From positions 28,558-92,557 of the forward strand of contig SSEL01000015.1 of NCBI GenBank assembly GCA_008012315.1: DNA of 64,000 nt, given 5' to 3'. Position 1 is the stretch's first letter. Every line of letters begins with the position of its first letter. The notes under the pieces are model-generated. The model had not been told where the DNA came from. It saw only the letters and a program-made list of their open reading frames with translations, and searched no databases. Position numbers and translations under genes: made by a program. This document shows, in pieces, positions 18,020 to 27,819 of the stretch. The DNA is from Rhodospirillaceae bacterium. GTDB lineage: Bacteria; Pseudomonadota; Alphaproteobacteria; Dongiales; Dongiaceae.

Positions 18020-18199
18020 CAATTTAACCTGCCCTTCGACGCTTTTCGATGGGTTTCGCTCCGATGCGCTATGTTGCTGTAATAACTAAACAAATTGAAA
18101 TTTCGACTCGTCCGACGTACTCTCGGACACGCTCCGACTTGCGTCCGGCTGCTTACGTGGTGCTTACGCGAGAATGGGAGTTTGGACGGGAGAATTCCC
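18020..18199 (+). other. att-flanking region upstream of the integrase
   Basis: No gene seen. It contains CTTACG twice (18152-18171 area) and three TCCG-centred near-repeats (18109-18148) between the att remnant and the integrase. These could be arm-type integrase or excisionase binding sites; that is inference from position only. Confidence 0.35.
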
Positions 18200-19558
18200 A
18201 TGGCTAAGCTCACGAAGCGGCTCGTCGACGCCGCCGAATCCCAGGGGAAGGACTACGTCATCTGGGACGACGAACTACCAGGTTTCGGCCTGCGCGTCTT
18301 CGCCTCTGGCAAGCGCAGCTATGTCCTTCAATATCGGGCGTTGGGCCGCTCGCGCCGCTACACCATCGGCTTGCATGGCCTCTGGACCGCCGAGAGCGCG
18401 CGGCAAGAGGCGAAGGTCCAATTGGGCCGTGTTGCTAAGGGCGACAACCCCGCCGAGGAACGCCAGCTCGACCACAAAGCGATTACCGTCAAGGAGCTCT
18501 GCACACTCTACGTCAACGACCTGAACGCAGGGCTCATCCTTGGGAAAGGCGGGCGGCCCAAGAAGCCGACGACCGTCGTGACGGACAACGGACGCATCGA
18601 GCGGCACATCATCCCGCTCCTTGGGACGCGACGCGTGAAGGACTTGACCAAGGCCGACATCAACAAGGTCTTGAAGGACATCATGGCCGGCAAGACGCGG
18701 GTCTCGGTCAAGACCAACAAACTGCGCGGGAAGGCCATCGTCCGCGGTGGCGCTGGCACGGCCACGCGTACAGTCGGGCTCCTCGGTGGCATTCTCACCT
18801 ACGCGGTCGAAGCCGGCATCATCGTAGTCAATCCCGCGCACGGGCTACGGAAGCCGAAGGACAATGTCCGCACCCGCCGGCTCACTGAAGCGGAGTATCG
18901 GACGCTGGGCGAGATGCTGCGAACGGCAGAGGAAGACGAGAAGTACGCGACGACAGTCGAGATCATTCGTCAGATCGCGCTAACCGGCTGCCGCCGCAGC
19001 GAGATGATCGGCCTTATGTGGACCGAGACGGACACCGACGGGAGCTGCCTGCGACTCATCGATAGCAAGGAGGGGACCTCAGTCCGTCCCATCGGGCTGC
19101 CAGTCGTTGAGTTCTTTGAAGCGCGTCGGAAAACCGCCTCCGGAACTTATGTTTTCCCCGGACTGGGCGACGACAATGCGTTCGGCAGTTTCCCAAACCA
19201 TTGGGAGCAGATCTTCAAGGACTCGCCGCTCTCCGACGTTACACCCCACGTCTTGCGCCACAGCTTTGCGAGCGTCGGCAACGACCTCGGCTTCACGGAG
19301 GTGACAATCGCCGCGCTGGTAGGCCATTCGAAGGGCTCCGTTACCAGCAAATACATTCACGCGCTCGACACCGCCCTCATCATGGCCGCGGACACGATCG
19401 CCGGCTACATTGAGGGCCTTCTCGACGGGAAAGAATTCACGCAGACGGCCTACGCGCTCGACCGGGCTTCCCGAAAGGCGGCGCTCGCTCGCTTCCTCCT
19501 CAAGGCCGCTGGCAAGGATGAGCCGGAGAATGGTGAAGAGCAGCTTCTGGCCGCCTAG
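18200..19558 (+). CDS. int: ICE tyrosine recombinase (integrase)
   Basis: 452 aa from the ATG at 18200 (MAKLTKRLVDAAESQG), the usual start of P4-type integrases; a longer frame upstream is non-conserved. N-terminal DUF4102 arm-binding domain (LPGFGLRVFASGKRSYVLQYR), core-binding domain, and C-terminal catalytic domain with Arg in LTGCRRSEMIGLMW, HVLRHSF (HxxR), VGHSKG and the nucleophile Tyr in SKYIHALD. It sits next to the tRNA-Arg remnant, so it should integrate and excise the element there, with excision helped by an RdfS-type factor (candidate at 55982). Confidence 0.93.
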   Translation: MAKLTKRLVDAAESQGKDYVIWDDELPGFGLRVFASGKRSYVLQYRALGRSRRYTIGLHGLWTAESARQEAKVQLGRVAKGDNPAEERQLDHKAITVKELCTLYVNDLNAGLILGKGGRPKKPTTVVTDNGRIERHIIPLLGTRRVKDLTKADINKVLKDIMAGKTRVSVKTNKLRGKAIVRGGAGTATRTVGLLGGILTYAVEAGIIVVNPAHGLRKPKDNVRTRRLTEAEYRTLGEMLRTAEEDEKYATTVEIIRQIALTGCRRSEMIGLMWTETDTDGSCLRLIDSKEGTSVRPIGLPVVEFFEARRKTASGTYVFPGLGDDNAFGSFPNHWEQIFKDSPLSDVTPHVLRHSFASVGNDLGFTEVTIAALVGHSKGSVTSKYIHALDTALIMAADTIAGYIEGLLDGKEFTQTAYALDRASRKAALARFLLKAAGKDEPENGEEQLLAA

Positions 19559-19670
19559 CTAGTCCCGACCACAAGTTGCCCCGCCCGTTGTCCAGATAGT
19601 GTAGACCTCCTGATAGAGACGGCCAGACTCCTCGCACTGGCCAAGCGATTTTGAAGGATATGTTCGTGTG

Positions 19671-20261
19671 ATGCACGCTGACGTCTTCACTGAAGAGGCC
19701 AAGACCCGCCCGCTCTTCGAGGAGCTTACCGGGGACCACGCGCGTGAGGACGAATGGTCTGGGCCGCACGGCTTCGCCATCGGCGGTATGATGCAGGCTA
19801 ACACCGCTTCGCTTGCTGAGGAATACTTCGCGGCCGCCAATGAGCTGGTAGACGCGATCAAGGAGAAGCGCATTGCCGACTATCAGGTCGGCAATGCAGC
19901 CCTATTCCTCTATCGGCACTCTTGCGAACTCATTCTCAAAGCCGCACTGCCCGCTCCCAAGCGAACTCACGATTTGACCGGCCTCACCGACGGTTTCGTA
20001 GAAATGGTCAAAGAAAAATATGGGCAAGACGTACCTATCTGGATTGTGAGGCGAATGAAGGAGTTGGTTGCCATCGATCCAAATTCGACCGCATTCCGGT
20101 ATGGCAACTACGGAACGCCGATCGACGCGGGGGACGCACCCATCGAGTTCGAAGCCTATGTCAGCCTGCCGCATCTTAAAGCCGCCATGTTGGCGCTTAA
20201 CACCGCATTGGTTTCGGCAGTCGCAGAGATCAGGTTGGGTCGTCACGGACCCGCGTCATGA
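19671..20261 (+). CDS. HEPN-like hypothetical protein
   Basis: About 196 aa from the ATG at 19671 (a GTG at 19668 is equally possible). Not firmly recognised. The central helix LYRHSCELILKAALP and the following HDLTGLTDGFVEMV resemble HEPN-type helical proteins, but the RNase motif Rx4-6H is not evident. No signal peptide or membrane segment. Its 3' end overlaps the convergent HNH gene by 19 bp. It lies between the integrase and the defence operon, so it is ICE cargo. Confidence 0.55.
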   Translation: MHADVFTEEAKTRPLFEELTGDHAREDEWSGPHGFAIGGMMQANTASLAEEYFAAANELVDAIKEKRIADYQVGNAALFLYRHSCELILKAALPAPKRTHDLTGLTDGFVEMVKEKYGQDVPIWIVRRMKELVAIDPNSTAFRYGNYGTPIDAGDAPIEFEAYVSLPHLKAAMLALNTALVSAVAEIRLGRHGPAS

Positions 20262-21016
20262 CTAAGCCCGCGCGCCCGCTCGCGATGACGCGTGAGCCGG
20301 CGGCGATGCTCATCCGTGAGCGGAATGGGGGCGCTCCAGCGCAGTTCGGCGCGCGCTTGCTCGCTGAGCCCAGACGAGAACTCGGGCCTTCCCTCGTCGT
20401 CGAACGTCACAAGCGCGCGGTCGAAGGCAGCATCCCACAAAGCCGACAACAGCAGACCGTTGTGTACGTCCAACCGCTCAGCGTCGCTTTCGCAGTCGGC
20501 CCACGGAATGATGTGCGAGGCGCGCAGCAGGGCCGCGTCCGAGATCCCCGTCAGGGGACAACGTCGCTGCCAATAATCCATCAGGCGCTCGCGAAAGATG
20601 TCCTGCCCTATCCGTTGCACGACCAGCCGCTCGGCTTCCGTCGTCCGTGGTACGTTCGCGATCCGATGCTCGAACTCTATGAGCGGTGCGTCAGGCAGGC
20701 TGACGCCGAGTTCATAGACACGGTGCAGCACCCCATAAAGTGTGCCGAGCGTGTTGAAGGCGAAGCGAGCGCGGCCAGGGCCGTCCACATCAGCCGCGGG
20801 TATGCCCAGTTCCTCAATGGCGCCATGATGGTCTAGAGCGAGATACCACGGCCCTGACGGCCCTGTTGCGCCCAGATAGATTTGTCCATTCGCCGTGGTC
20901 GAGCCGAAGGCCGCCCAGCCAGCCTCTTCCCCTAGAATGCGACGAAAGCCATTCTGTGATGCGGCCTTCTGGCATTCCTCCCGGACGATAAAGGATTGGG
21001 GTGCATCGATCGTCAT
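20243..21016 (-). CDS. HNH endonuclease, last gene of the defence operon
   Basis: 257 aa. C-terminal HNH_2-type nuclease (about residues 150-210): RCPLTGISDAALLRASHIIPW, then DVHNGLLLSALWDAAFD, giving the His-Asn-His metal-finger residues. The N-terminal 130 residues are a separate domain without a motif I recognise (GPSGPWYLALDHHGAIEELG). It starts 10 bp after the ATPase stop, so it is co-translated with the operon. It is the only evident nuclease of the five-gene system and is probably the effector that cuts foreign DNA. Confidence 0.82.
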   Translation of the reverse strand: MTIDAPQSFIVREECQKAASQNGFRRILGEEAGWAAFGSTTANGQIYLGATGPSGPWYLALDHHGAIEELGIPAADVDGPGRARFAFNTLGTLYGVLHRVYELGVSLPDAPLIEFEHRIANVPRTTEAERLVVQRIGQDIFRERLMDYWQRRCPLTGISDAALLRASHIIPWADCESDAERLDVHNGLLLSALWDAAFDRALVTFDDEGRPEFSSGLSEQARAELRWSAPIPLTDEHRRRLTRHRERARGLSHDAGP

Positions 21017-21026
21017 CGTGGTGGGC

Positions 21027-23000
21027 TCAGATGTCCATGGTGAACAAACGCTGGTCCGCCGGAGTCGAACTCATCTGGAGCCTCACGTAACGATCGCCCT
21101 GCAATTCAGGCGGCGGGGCTGTCGTGGTGGTTACGATGTATTGGAAGCATGGAGTCTCTGCCGCTTGCTCCCATTGAAACACAAGCTTGAACAGGCCGGC
21201 GTAAAGCTGGCCGTCCAGATCGGCCTCGCGCGGACTATCGTGAATGAGGAAGGCTGGCAGGTCCGCCTTCTCCTCAACGGCCATATGCAGCGCGGCGAGG
21301 TCGAAAGCGACAATTTTCAAGGAATCCAAAGCTGCCGTCGAAACTTCGCCGCGCCCAGAGAATTCGGCATCGACCTTCAGGCCGTTGCCGTCTAGCTTGA
21401 CGGCTCCCGTTATTCCCTCCGGGAGCCAGGTCGCCATGATCCCTTGGTACTTTTCCTCTAAGGTTCTGATGGCTGCCCGCGCCCGTGACCGCCCGGCGTC
21501 CAACTGCGCGCGAACCGCCTCCAGCGCCGCTGTCGACGTCGTCGTCGGCTTGGTTGCTACCTCGCTTTCGCGGAGCGATCTTACATCATCAACCGTGCGC
21601 CTCGCACGGTAGACATGGTCCTGCACCGCCTTGGCGGCTGCCTGAGCGGCGCGGCCGGCGGCAGTAGCCGTCCTTGCCTCCTCCTCAAGCGTTTGCTTCC
21701 TGGGCTCAAGCTGTTGGATTAGGGATCCGATGCGCTTCGCCTCCTGCTCCGCGGCGTTCGCCGCCGAGTCCAGTTCGTCAGCCTTCTTCTGCTTCTCTGC
21801 AATAGCGGCCCTGATCGCCGGGAGGTCGCATCGTTCGAGTGAAATCCCACAACCCTTGGCCAGAACCTCGTCCACTTGGACTCGGCAAATTTGGCAGACC
21901 CTAATTCGGCCTTGGGTAATATCGATCTCACCAAGGCTTGCTTCCGAACGAAGATGACTGGCTCCGAGGCGCTTAGGCTCGACCTCTTTCTCGAGGGCCT
22001 GACGCCTTCCGACCAACTCGTCACGTTCATTATTCAGCGCCTTCAAACGCTCAAAGATCGAACCGACGTCGGGCGACTTCGGCAGATCGGCACGCATGGC
22101 GTCGGCCAAGGCCGCCTCGGCCAATGAGATCAATCCTTTCTGATCTATCGTGTCGTCGAAGCCCACGTCGTCGTCGACGCCCAACGCCAGCCTCACAGCT
22201 CTCAGGCCATCGGAAAATCGCTGTTGCTGATAGGTGTGGCGACGGCGTTCGTCCTCGACAGCGGCCACCAATTCCCGCTCGCGGGCGGCGGCGGCGCGCT
22301 CTTCCGCGTCGAGAGCACGCAAGGCAAGACGCACCATGGTCAGCTTGGCTGTCTCGCCCAACACCTGCGCGCGCGAGCGCGTCTGGGTCTGCGACGAGCG
22401 CCACGCGAGAATGTCGGCAAGACGGCACTCCTGGTCGCGCGTCAGCCACGCCCGCAGCACGTCCCACACGTGGTCTCGGCTGATCTCCGGCGGCGTCGCT
22501 CCCGCTATCGCCGAGAAGAAGCTGGAGACAATGATGGAGTCGGCCGATGCTTGATCGCCATCACTATGTCCCCGCGCAATCGCGTCTTCGATGGAATCGG
22601 CCTGGGCAACGAACTCCCCACCCGACAGCCCCAGGGGGCGGATGGCGACCCAGCACACGCCGTCGATCAGAATCTCGGCAGCGAACAGGCCATTCAGAAG
22701 CCGCGTCATGAGCCGCGATCGCTGGTCGTCCGTCGCGTAGGCGGGCTCACCCAAGCACGCCCGGAGCAGGCGACAGAAGGTGGTTTTCCCGCTACCGTGC
22801 GCCAGGGCGCGGCTGCCGCTACTCGACATGTCCGGCGTCCAGATGATGTTGAGGCCGGGCTTCAGCAGCACGTTGCGGATGATTGTCTGAGGATCGCGGA
22901 AGATGGCGAGCCGGCGGACCCAGAGCCGAGGCCCGGGCCGGCCTTCTGGCGCCTGCGGCGGCTGGATTGCCGGGGAGAAGAGGTCAGCCTGAGCGGCCAC
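21027..23000 (-). CDS. SMC/Rad50-like ATPase with zinc-hook motif
   Basis: 657 aa. Walker A-like HGSGKTTF near residues 68-75 (the usual first Gly of the P-loop is not at the expected place), then two long Glu/Arg/Ala-rich coiled-coil stretches (about 230-350 and 390-500) around a CQICR motif near residue 368 that resembles a Rad50 zinc hook. The C-terminal head has FLIHDSPREADLDG, a Walker B/D-loop-like motif. It overlaps the methylase end by 17 bp. Likely a DNA-end or DNA-loop sensing motor for the system; that role is inferred from fold class. Confidence 0.8.
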   Translation of the reverse strand: MAAQADLFSPAIQPPQAPEGRPGPRLWVRRLAIFRDPQTIIRNVLLKPGLNIIWTPDMSSSGSRALAHGSGKTTFCRLLRACLGEPAYATDDQRSRLMTRLLNGLFAAEILIDGVCWVAIRPLGLSGGEFVAQADSIEDAIARGHSDGDQASADSIIVSSFFSAIAGATPPEISRDHVWDVLRAWLTRDQECRLADILAWRSSQTQTRSRAQVLGETAKLTMVRLALRALDAEERAAAARERELVAAVEDERRRHTYQQQRFSDGLRAVRLALGVDDDVGFDDTIDQKGLISLAEAALADAMRADLPKSPDVGSIFERLKALNNERDELVGRRQALEKEVEPKRLGASHLRSEASLGEIDITQGRIRVCQICRVQVDEVLAKGCGISLERCDLPAIRAAIAEKQKKADELDSAANAAEQEAKRIGSLIQQLEPRKQTLEEEARTATAAGRAAQAAAKAVQDHVYRARRTVDDVRSLRESEVATKPTTTSTAALEAVRAQLDAGRSRARAAIRTLEEKYQGIMATWLPEGITGAVKLDGNGLKVDAEFSGRGEVSTAALDSLKIVAFDLAALHMAVEEKADLPAFLIHDSPREADLDGQLYAGLFKLVFQWEQAAETPCFQYIVTTTTAPPPELQGDRYVRLQMSSTPADQRLFTMDI

Positions 23001-26000
23001 TTCCGAACCTCGCCCATATCACATTGTTTTCGGGTGCGGCTGCAGCAGCGGTGAGGCTGTCGACATCCATGCTCCGCACGGCGCGGATCGCGAAGGCGGC
23101 GCGCTGCGCATCGGCGGAGGCGGCTTGCAGTCCCGTCGCGCTGAAATGCTGTCCCCTTGTCCACGTCCCGTCGGTACGCTCCTCCAACTGACCTGAAGTC
23201 AGCAGCGTCTCGAACATCGATTGCCATGCCGCATTGATGGCGGGGCGAAGCCGCACCGTGCCCTGGGACGGCTGCGCCTCGGAGCCGACGAGCCTGACCC
23301 ATTGATCCCGGTCGCTGGTGGCGAGCAGAGGCGTCAACAGAACTGGCTCAGCGAGGCAGGCGATGACGAAGCGCATTCGCGCTTCGTCGATCGCGGGATC
23401 CATCTGCCAGAGCGCGTACTGTGCCGCGTAGCGGAGACGGTCTCGAGGCTGAACGCTTGCGGGCCAAGCCCATGCGCCATTCAGCAAACCTTCGAGAGGC
23501 GGCAGTTCGATAGAAACAGAAAGCGCGTCTAGCTGGGCCGCCGTCTGTCTCCACGCCTCCAGCACCAGACGCTCGGTACGGTATTCGCCGTAGAGGCGAT
23601 TTTCCTTTTCCTTCAGGACGCGGAAGGTCTCGGAGGGGTAATCGGCACCTTTGACCTTAGCAGGATCAAGCACGTAACGCTGCTCGTCCTCGGTTAAGCC
23701 GTATTTTTTGGCAAAGAAGACGTCGAGTTCCGACCGCAATTGCGCGCGCCGGTCCGCATTCCAAGCGAAAGGCTGACCGGAATATCCCAGATCCTCCGCC
23801 CAAGGCTTCATGGCATGGCTCGTGTAAGTCAGCTCCAACACGCGCTGGCTGATGAAACCGAGATCGCCGGATGAGAAGGCCGAGGGAGGTAGCGCCGCAA
23901 ACTGCTTCATATAGTAATATTTCAGTGATGTTCCACCAAACTTCTGTCTTGCAATGAAATCGAAGATCAAAGAGTCAAGCATCGCAAGCATGGCGGCAGT
24001 CTGCGCCGGCCCAGTAACCGGATGCATAAGCAGTATTTTGTCACCTGTTCCCATCTTCGGAAACACATCAGCAATCACAGTCCGCTCGTCGGTCGACCGG
24101 GAAATGTCCCGCCACCCCAGGAGCCAGCGTGGCTGCTTGGCAGCAATCAAGAGTTCGGCAAGCGCAAGCGCGCTTTTTGGCCCTTCAGCGATAAGAGTAA
24201 GATCAGCTGCGATCAGCGGCATCTCACGCTGCATCTCGGCAGCGGCGGCGAGTGTCTTGGGATCGAGCAGAAAGCGTTCGGACGATACTTTCAGCGCGCC
24301 ACGCCAATCGTGTCCGCGGCCGAGAAGGCGGAAGATGTCGGCTTCTCGCGTTGGCGTTCCTTCAAGAGCAGGAATGGCGCCGGCCAGCCAGGTAACAAGC
24401 GCTTTGAGCGCCGCGGAGCTACCGCTTTCCTGTGCATCGATGTTAGCCTTGCGGCGTCCTTTCCCACCTTCACCTCGCGCCAGCCTGACAGCGCTTTTCA
24501 ATGCCGACGGCACGCGGGCGGCGCGCAAAACGACCTCGTCTTCAGGCACCCAGTAACGCGGCGACGGCTCGAAATCCGGATTCTGCTTTTCGAGTAGGGT
24601 ACAATCGCGGGCGCCTTCTTCATCGTCATTCGCGCCAGCGCCGTAGGTCGCCCAGCGATGATCGAATTGATGAATCATCTTGGCCTCGTATAGCGGCACT
24701 CGTCGTTCGACGCCCGCCGGCGTCTCGCGCTCCCAGTCCGCGCCACCGCGTTGCCAGCCGTCAGCCTCCATCTGCGCCGGCGTGCGGAAGAAGCCGGAGT
24801 CGCCGGACATATGGAACATCGCCTGGAAGGTGATGCCCCACGGATTGATGTCGCCGCCTTCCTCCTGTGGCCGTTCCTCGATTAGCGCAGATGCGTGGGA
24901 GTAGAGCTTCGCCGTCAGCTCCGCATCGGCACGAGAACGAAAAACGGGAGCAGTCTTAGTATTCGGGTTAATCGCCGCAATCTCTGCAGGGGTCAGGCAA
25001 AACCGCCGTTCCGAATCCGCAAGGTCGGCTGTGTGCAACAGCGAGAATGCGAACTCCGCGCCCTGATTGGAACGACCGATTGTCAACAGGCAAAACGAAC
25101 TCCGGTCATCTGTCGCGAGGAAGACCTTCCGAACCTCGAAGAAGCTGTAAAGCGAGGCAAGACGCGAGGAAGCCACCAACGAAGCAAAAAAGTATTGCGT
25201 TGTAGAATCTGTGGCGATGCCAGTTGGCACAATTACGCCGGCTCGCCCAGCCGGCCTGGCAAGGCGAGAGAACAACTCAGCGAACAAAGCGTAAGTGTTG
25301 ACGTCGCCTCGGCCAGTGAGCGGATAGCGGCCTGACGAGCGAGCGAACTCGCTCGCTGCCTCCGCCGTGCGCTTGGCGAAGACAAAGTCCCGCCACAGCC
25401 GGCTGTTCGCGCTCTGGGGATCGGCCTTCTCCAAGTTGCTGATCAGCTTCTGGCGTTCAGCCTTATTGGGCGCGCTGGCGATCGCTGGCGAACGCGCGGC
25501 GAAAAACTCCTGCTCCTGAAGCTTGATGCGTTCCCATGGAGGATTGCCGATGACGACATCGAAGCCGCCGTCGCGCTCCATGATCTCGGGAAACTCGATG
25601 AACCAGTGAAAGGCACCCACTTTCTCGGAGGTCAACGTCGCCCCCTGGCGTAGATGCTCCGCGGGTGCCTGGCCGCCGGCCGCCTGCCAAACATGCTCAG
25701 TGAGCGGCATGGCGTCCGTTTCTGTGGTCCCGACCGATTTCGGCGTGAAGTACGCCGCCATGTAGAAATTGGCTGAGATATAGAGGTCACTAGCTGTTTT
25801 CAGGCGCTGCCAATCATCTGATGCCCGGATCGCCTCAAAACCACGCTCCTTCGCCTCGACGCTCGCCAGATCGTCCTGCGCCATATCCTTCAGCTTATGA
25901 TCGCGCTCGGCCAGGATTCCGGGCGGAGACCAATCCCTGAACAGCTGGGGATGACCCTTCGCCCGATCGCGCTGTTCCTTATTGAGGCGGGCATAGCGAC

Positions 26001-27816
26001 GGGAAAGTTCCTTGTCGTCGCCCGTCAGCGGCTTGTACGCCTCATCCGGCAAACCCTCCCGCAGCATCCCACGGTCGAACACGCCGATTAGACTGTCACC
26101 GCAACGGATCTGCGCATCGAAGAAGGCGAGCGGACGCCCCGGCTCCAGAGCCTCGATCCAAAGCGCGACTTTGGTCAGCTCGACCGCCATCGGATTGCGG
26201 TCCACACCATAAAGGCAGCGGCAGGCAACCTCGCGCAGCGCATGGCGGAAGTCTGCGGCCGAAGGGATGCCACCAGCGCGATGTCGGGCGACGCGAGTGG
26301 CGATGCGCCGCGCCGCCGCGAGCAGGAAATGGCCCGAGCCGCAAGCAGGATCGATGACGGTGAGCTGCAGCAGTTCTTCGGCCGGATCGGCTGCCTGGGC
26401 TTCCCGCTCTTCCAGCAGCGGATCGAGCGTGGTGTCGAGCAGGAGCTGCACCAGACTGTCCGGTGTATAGTAGGAGCCGGTCGTCTTGCGCTGGTTGCCC
26501 TTCTGCTCGGCAGCTTCCGAGGCGAAGACAAGCGTTTTCCCATCGTCTCCGAGTTGCGGCTGGAGTTCGAGCAGGGATTCGTAGACCGACCCCAGCTCCT
26601 CGGTTTCCATCGCACGCCAGTTCACCGCCACCATGCCGGTTTTTCCGGAGAGCCAGGACAGGCGGAACAGCGCCTCCATGAAGGCCCGATTGCGCAGGCG
26701 CGCGGTTTCAAGATGCGGCAGCCTGTCGGCGCCGAAAAGACCGCCGAGCGCTGGCAGGCCGAGCGCGTCCTGTCCGCGTGCAAGCGCGCGGAAGACGACC
26801 TTGATCCCCTCGTAGCGGTCGTAGTGCTTGTCCCAGGTGGCGGCGCGCGCCGCTTGCGCCCGAAGTGCAGCGAGGCTGTAGCCCTCGGCATAGAGCTTTC
26901 GGACCTCCAACCTTGCCGTGTCGGGGTGAAGAAGGTTCCGATCCTCGGCCACCATCAGGAAGATGAGGCGATAGATGAGGCGCAGAAGCTCGTTAAACCA
27001 CTCGGTGAGATCGACCTCGCCGGATTTCAGCCGGACGGCGAGGTCTGCATTGGCTTCGAGGAACCCCGAGCCGAGTGCTTTGAGAGCGGTTTCGACCTGG
27101 GCCGCCAGTCGGTCGCGGGCAGCTTCGCCCTCGCGCGAGCCGGCCTCGCGCCAGCGTTCAAGCGCGCAATCAGTGACAGGCGTGCCGGCGACGCCGAATC
27201 GCGTGCGGTGGATCAGGGACCAGAGAACCGCGAAGGAAGCGGCGTCCTCGCTGGTGAAGATCGCGGCAAGATCGGCTTCGATATAGGCTGGACGAGTCAG
27301 CGAGGCGTTGTCGCGCATGAGGCGCAGAACTGCGCCATTGGTCACGAGGCCCCAGAGCGCGTCGTCGCTATCGTTGAGATAGTCCTGAAGCGCAAAGGCG
27401 GGGGACCGCGAACGGTCGGTCGAAAGTGTCGGGCTGCGCCGATCAAGTTTTTCCTCGGACGGCGGTACAACCACAATAGGGACGCGGTCGCCGGCGAGGA
27501 AGGAGATCGCGCTATCGGCGGGGGCGAGGTCATCGAAGCCGAAGGTTTCCGCCAAGAAGGCCCGCACGTAGCGCCGCGTCGCTTCCGCCGATGGATTCTG
27601 AAGCTTCGAGAAAGCATCGAAATGGGATTGGCCGACACGGAAGGCGGTCGAGACCTCCTCTCGGATCGTCAGTCCTTTGCGAATCCGGTAGTCCTGCTGG
27701 GTCTCTTCGTTGTCTTTCGGCGAGGCGATCTGCGCGACCATAGCTGGCGCGATAAGGTTGCCCTCCAATGTGAGCGAGGGCCAAGCCGACATGTCGGTGA
27801 CGGGCCTGCGCGCCAT
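22984..27816 (-). CDS. Giant Eco57I/PglX-type N6-adenine DNA methyltransferase
   Basis: 1610 aa. Methylase core: YYTPDSLVQLLLDTTLDPLLE (about residue 447), SAM motif DPACGSGHFLLAAARRIA (about 489) and catalytic GNPPWERIKLQEQEFF (about 757). A long N-terminal helical region precedes it, and about 700 C-terminal residues after it may contain the target-recognition part. It resembles BREX PglX and DISARM DrmMI proteins but is longer. It starts 3 bp after the SNF2 stop. It presumably marks host DNA as self while the helicases, ATPase and nuclease act on unmarked DNA. Confidence 0.88.
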   Translation of the reverse strand: MARRPVTDMSAWPSLTLEGNLIAPAMVAQIASPKDNEETQQDYRIRKGLTIREEVSTAFRVGQSHFDAFSKLQNPSAEATRRYVRAFLAETFGFDDLAPADSAISFLAGDRVPIVVVPPSEEKLDRRSPTLSTDRSRSPAFALQDYLNDSDDALWGLVTNGAVLRLMRDNASLTRPAYIEADLAAIFTSEDAASFAVLWSLIHRTRFGVAGTPVTDCALERWREAGSREGEAARDRLAAQVETALKALGSGFLEANADLAVRLKSGEVDLTEWFNELLRLIYRLIFLMVAEDRNLLHPDTARLEVRKLYAEGYSLAALRAQAARAATWDKHYDRYEGIKVVFRALARGQDALGLPALGGLFGADRLPHLETARLRNRAFMEALFRLSWLSGKTGMVAVNWRAMETEELGSVYESLLELQPQLGDDGKTLVFASEAAEQKGNQRKTTGSYYTPDSLVQLLLDTTLDPLLEEREAQAADPAEELLQLTVIDPACGSGHFLLAAARRIATRVARHRAGGIPSAADFRHALREVACRCLYGVDRNPMAVELTKVALWIEALEPGRPLAFFDAQIRCGDSLIGVFDRGMLREGLPDEAYKPLTGDDKELSRRYARLNKEQRDRAKGHPQLFRDWSPPGILAERDHKLKDMAQDDLASVEAKERGFEAIRASDDWQRLKTASDLYISANFYMAAYFTPKSVGTTETDAMPLTEHVWQAAGGQAPAEHLRQGATLTSEKVGAFHWFIEFPEIMERDGGFDVVIGNPPWERIKLQEQEFFAARSPAIASAPNKAERQKLISNLEKADPQSANSRLWRDFVFAKRTAEAASEFARSSGRYPLTGRGDVNTYALFAELFSRLARPAGRAGVIVPTGIATDSTTQYFFASLVASSRLASLYSFFEVRKVFLATDDRSSFCLLTIGRSNQGAEFAFSLLHTADLADSERRFCLTPAEIAAINPNTKTAPVFRSRADAELTAKLYSHASALIEERPQEEGGDINPWGITFQAMFHMSGDSGFFRTPAQMEADGWQRGGADWERETPAGVERRVPLYEAKMIHQFDHRWATYGAGANDDEEGARDCTLLEKQNPDFEPSPRYWVPEDEVVLRAARVPSALKSAVRLARGEGGKGRRKANIDAQESGSSAALKALVTWLAGAIPALEGTPTREADIFRLLGRGHDWRGALKVSSERFLLDPKTLAAAAEMQREMPLIAADLTLIAEGPKSALALAELLIAAKQPRWLLGWRDISRSTDERTVIADVFPKMGTGDKILLMHPVTGPAQTAAMLAMLDSLIFDFIARQKFGGTSLKYYYMKQFAALPPSAFSSGDLGFISQRVLELTYTSHAMKPWAEDLGYSGQPFAWNADRRAQLRSELDVFFAKKYGLTEDEQRYVLDPAKVKGADYPSETFRVLKEKENRLYGEYRTERLVLEAWRQTAAQLDALSVSIELPPLEGLLNGAWAWPASVQPRDRLRYAAQYALWQMDPAIDEARMRFVIACLAEPVLLTPLLATSDRDQWVRLVGSEAQPSQGTVRLRPAINAAWQSMFETLLTSGQLEERTDGTWTRGQHFSATGLQAASADAQRAAFAIRAVRSMDVDSLTAAAAAPENNVIWARFGSGRSG

Positions 27817-27819
27817 GAC

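Noticed and set aside
17975..18052. Complete tRNA-Arg gene
   Set aside because: Only the 3' 45 nt fit; no D arm, 5' acceptor strand GCACCCG or 5' anticodon strand TTGCC is found upstream.
17886..18089. 67-codon open frame across the tRNA remnant
   Set aside because: Translation of the tRNA sequence and flanks; no ribosome site or conserved product expected.
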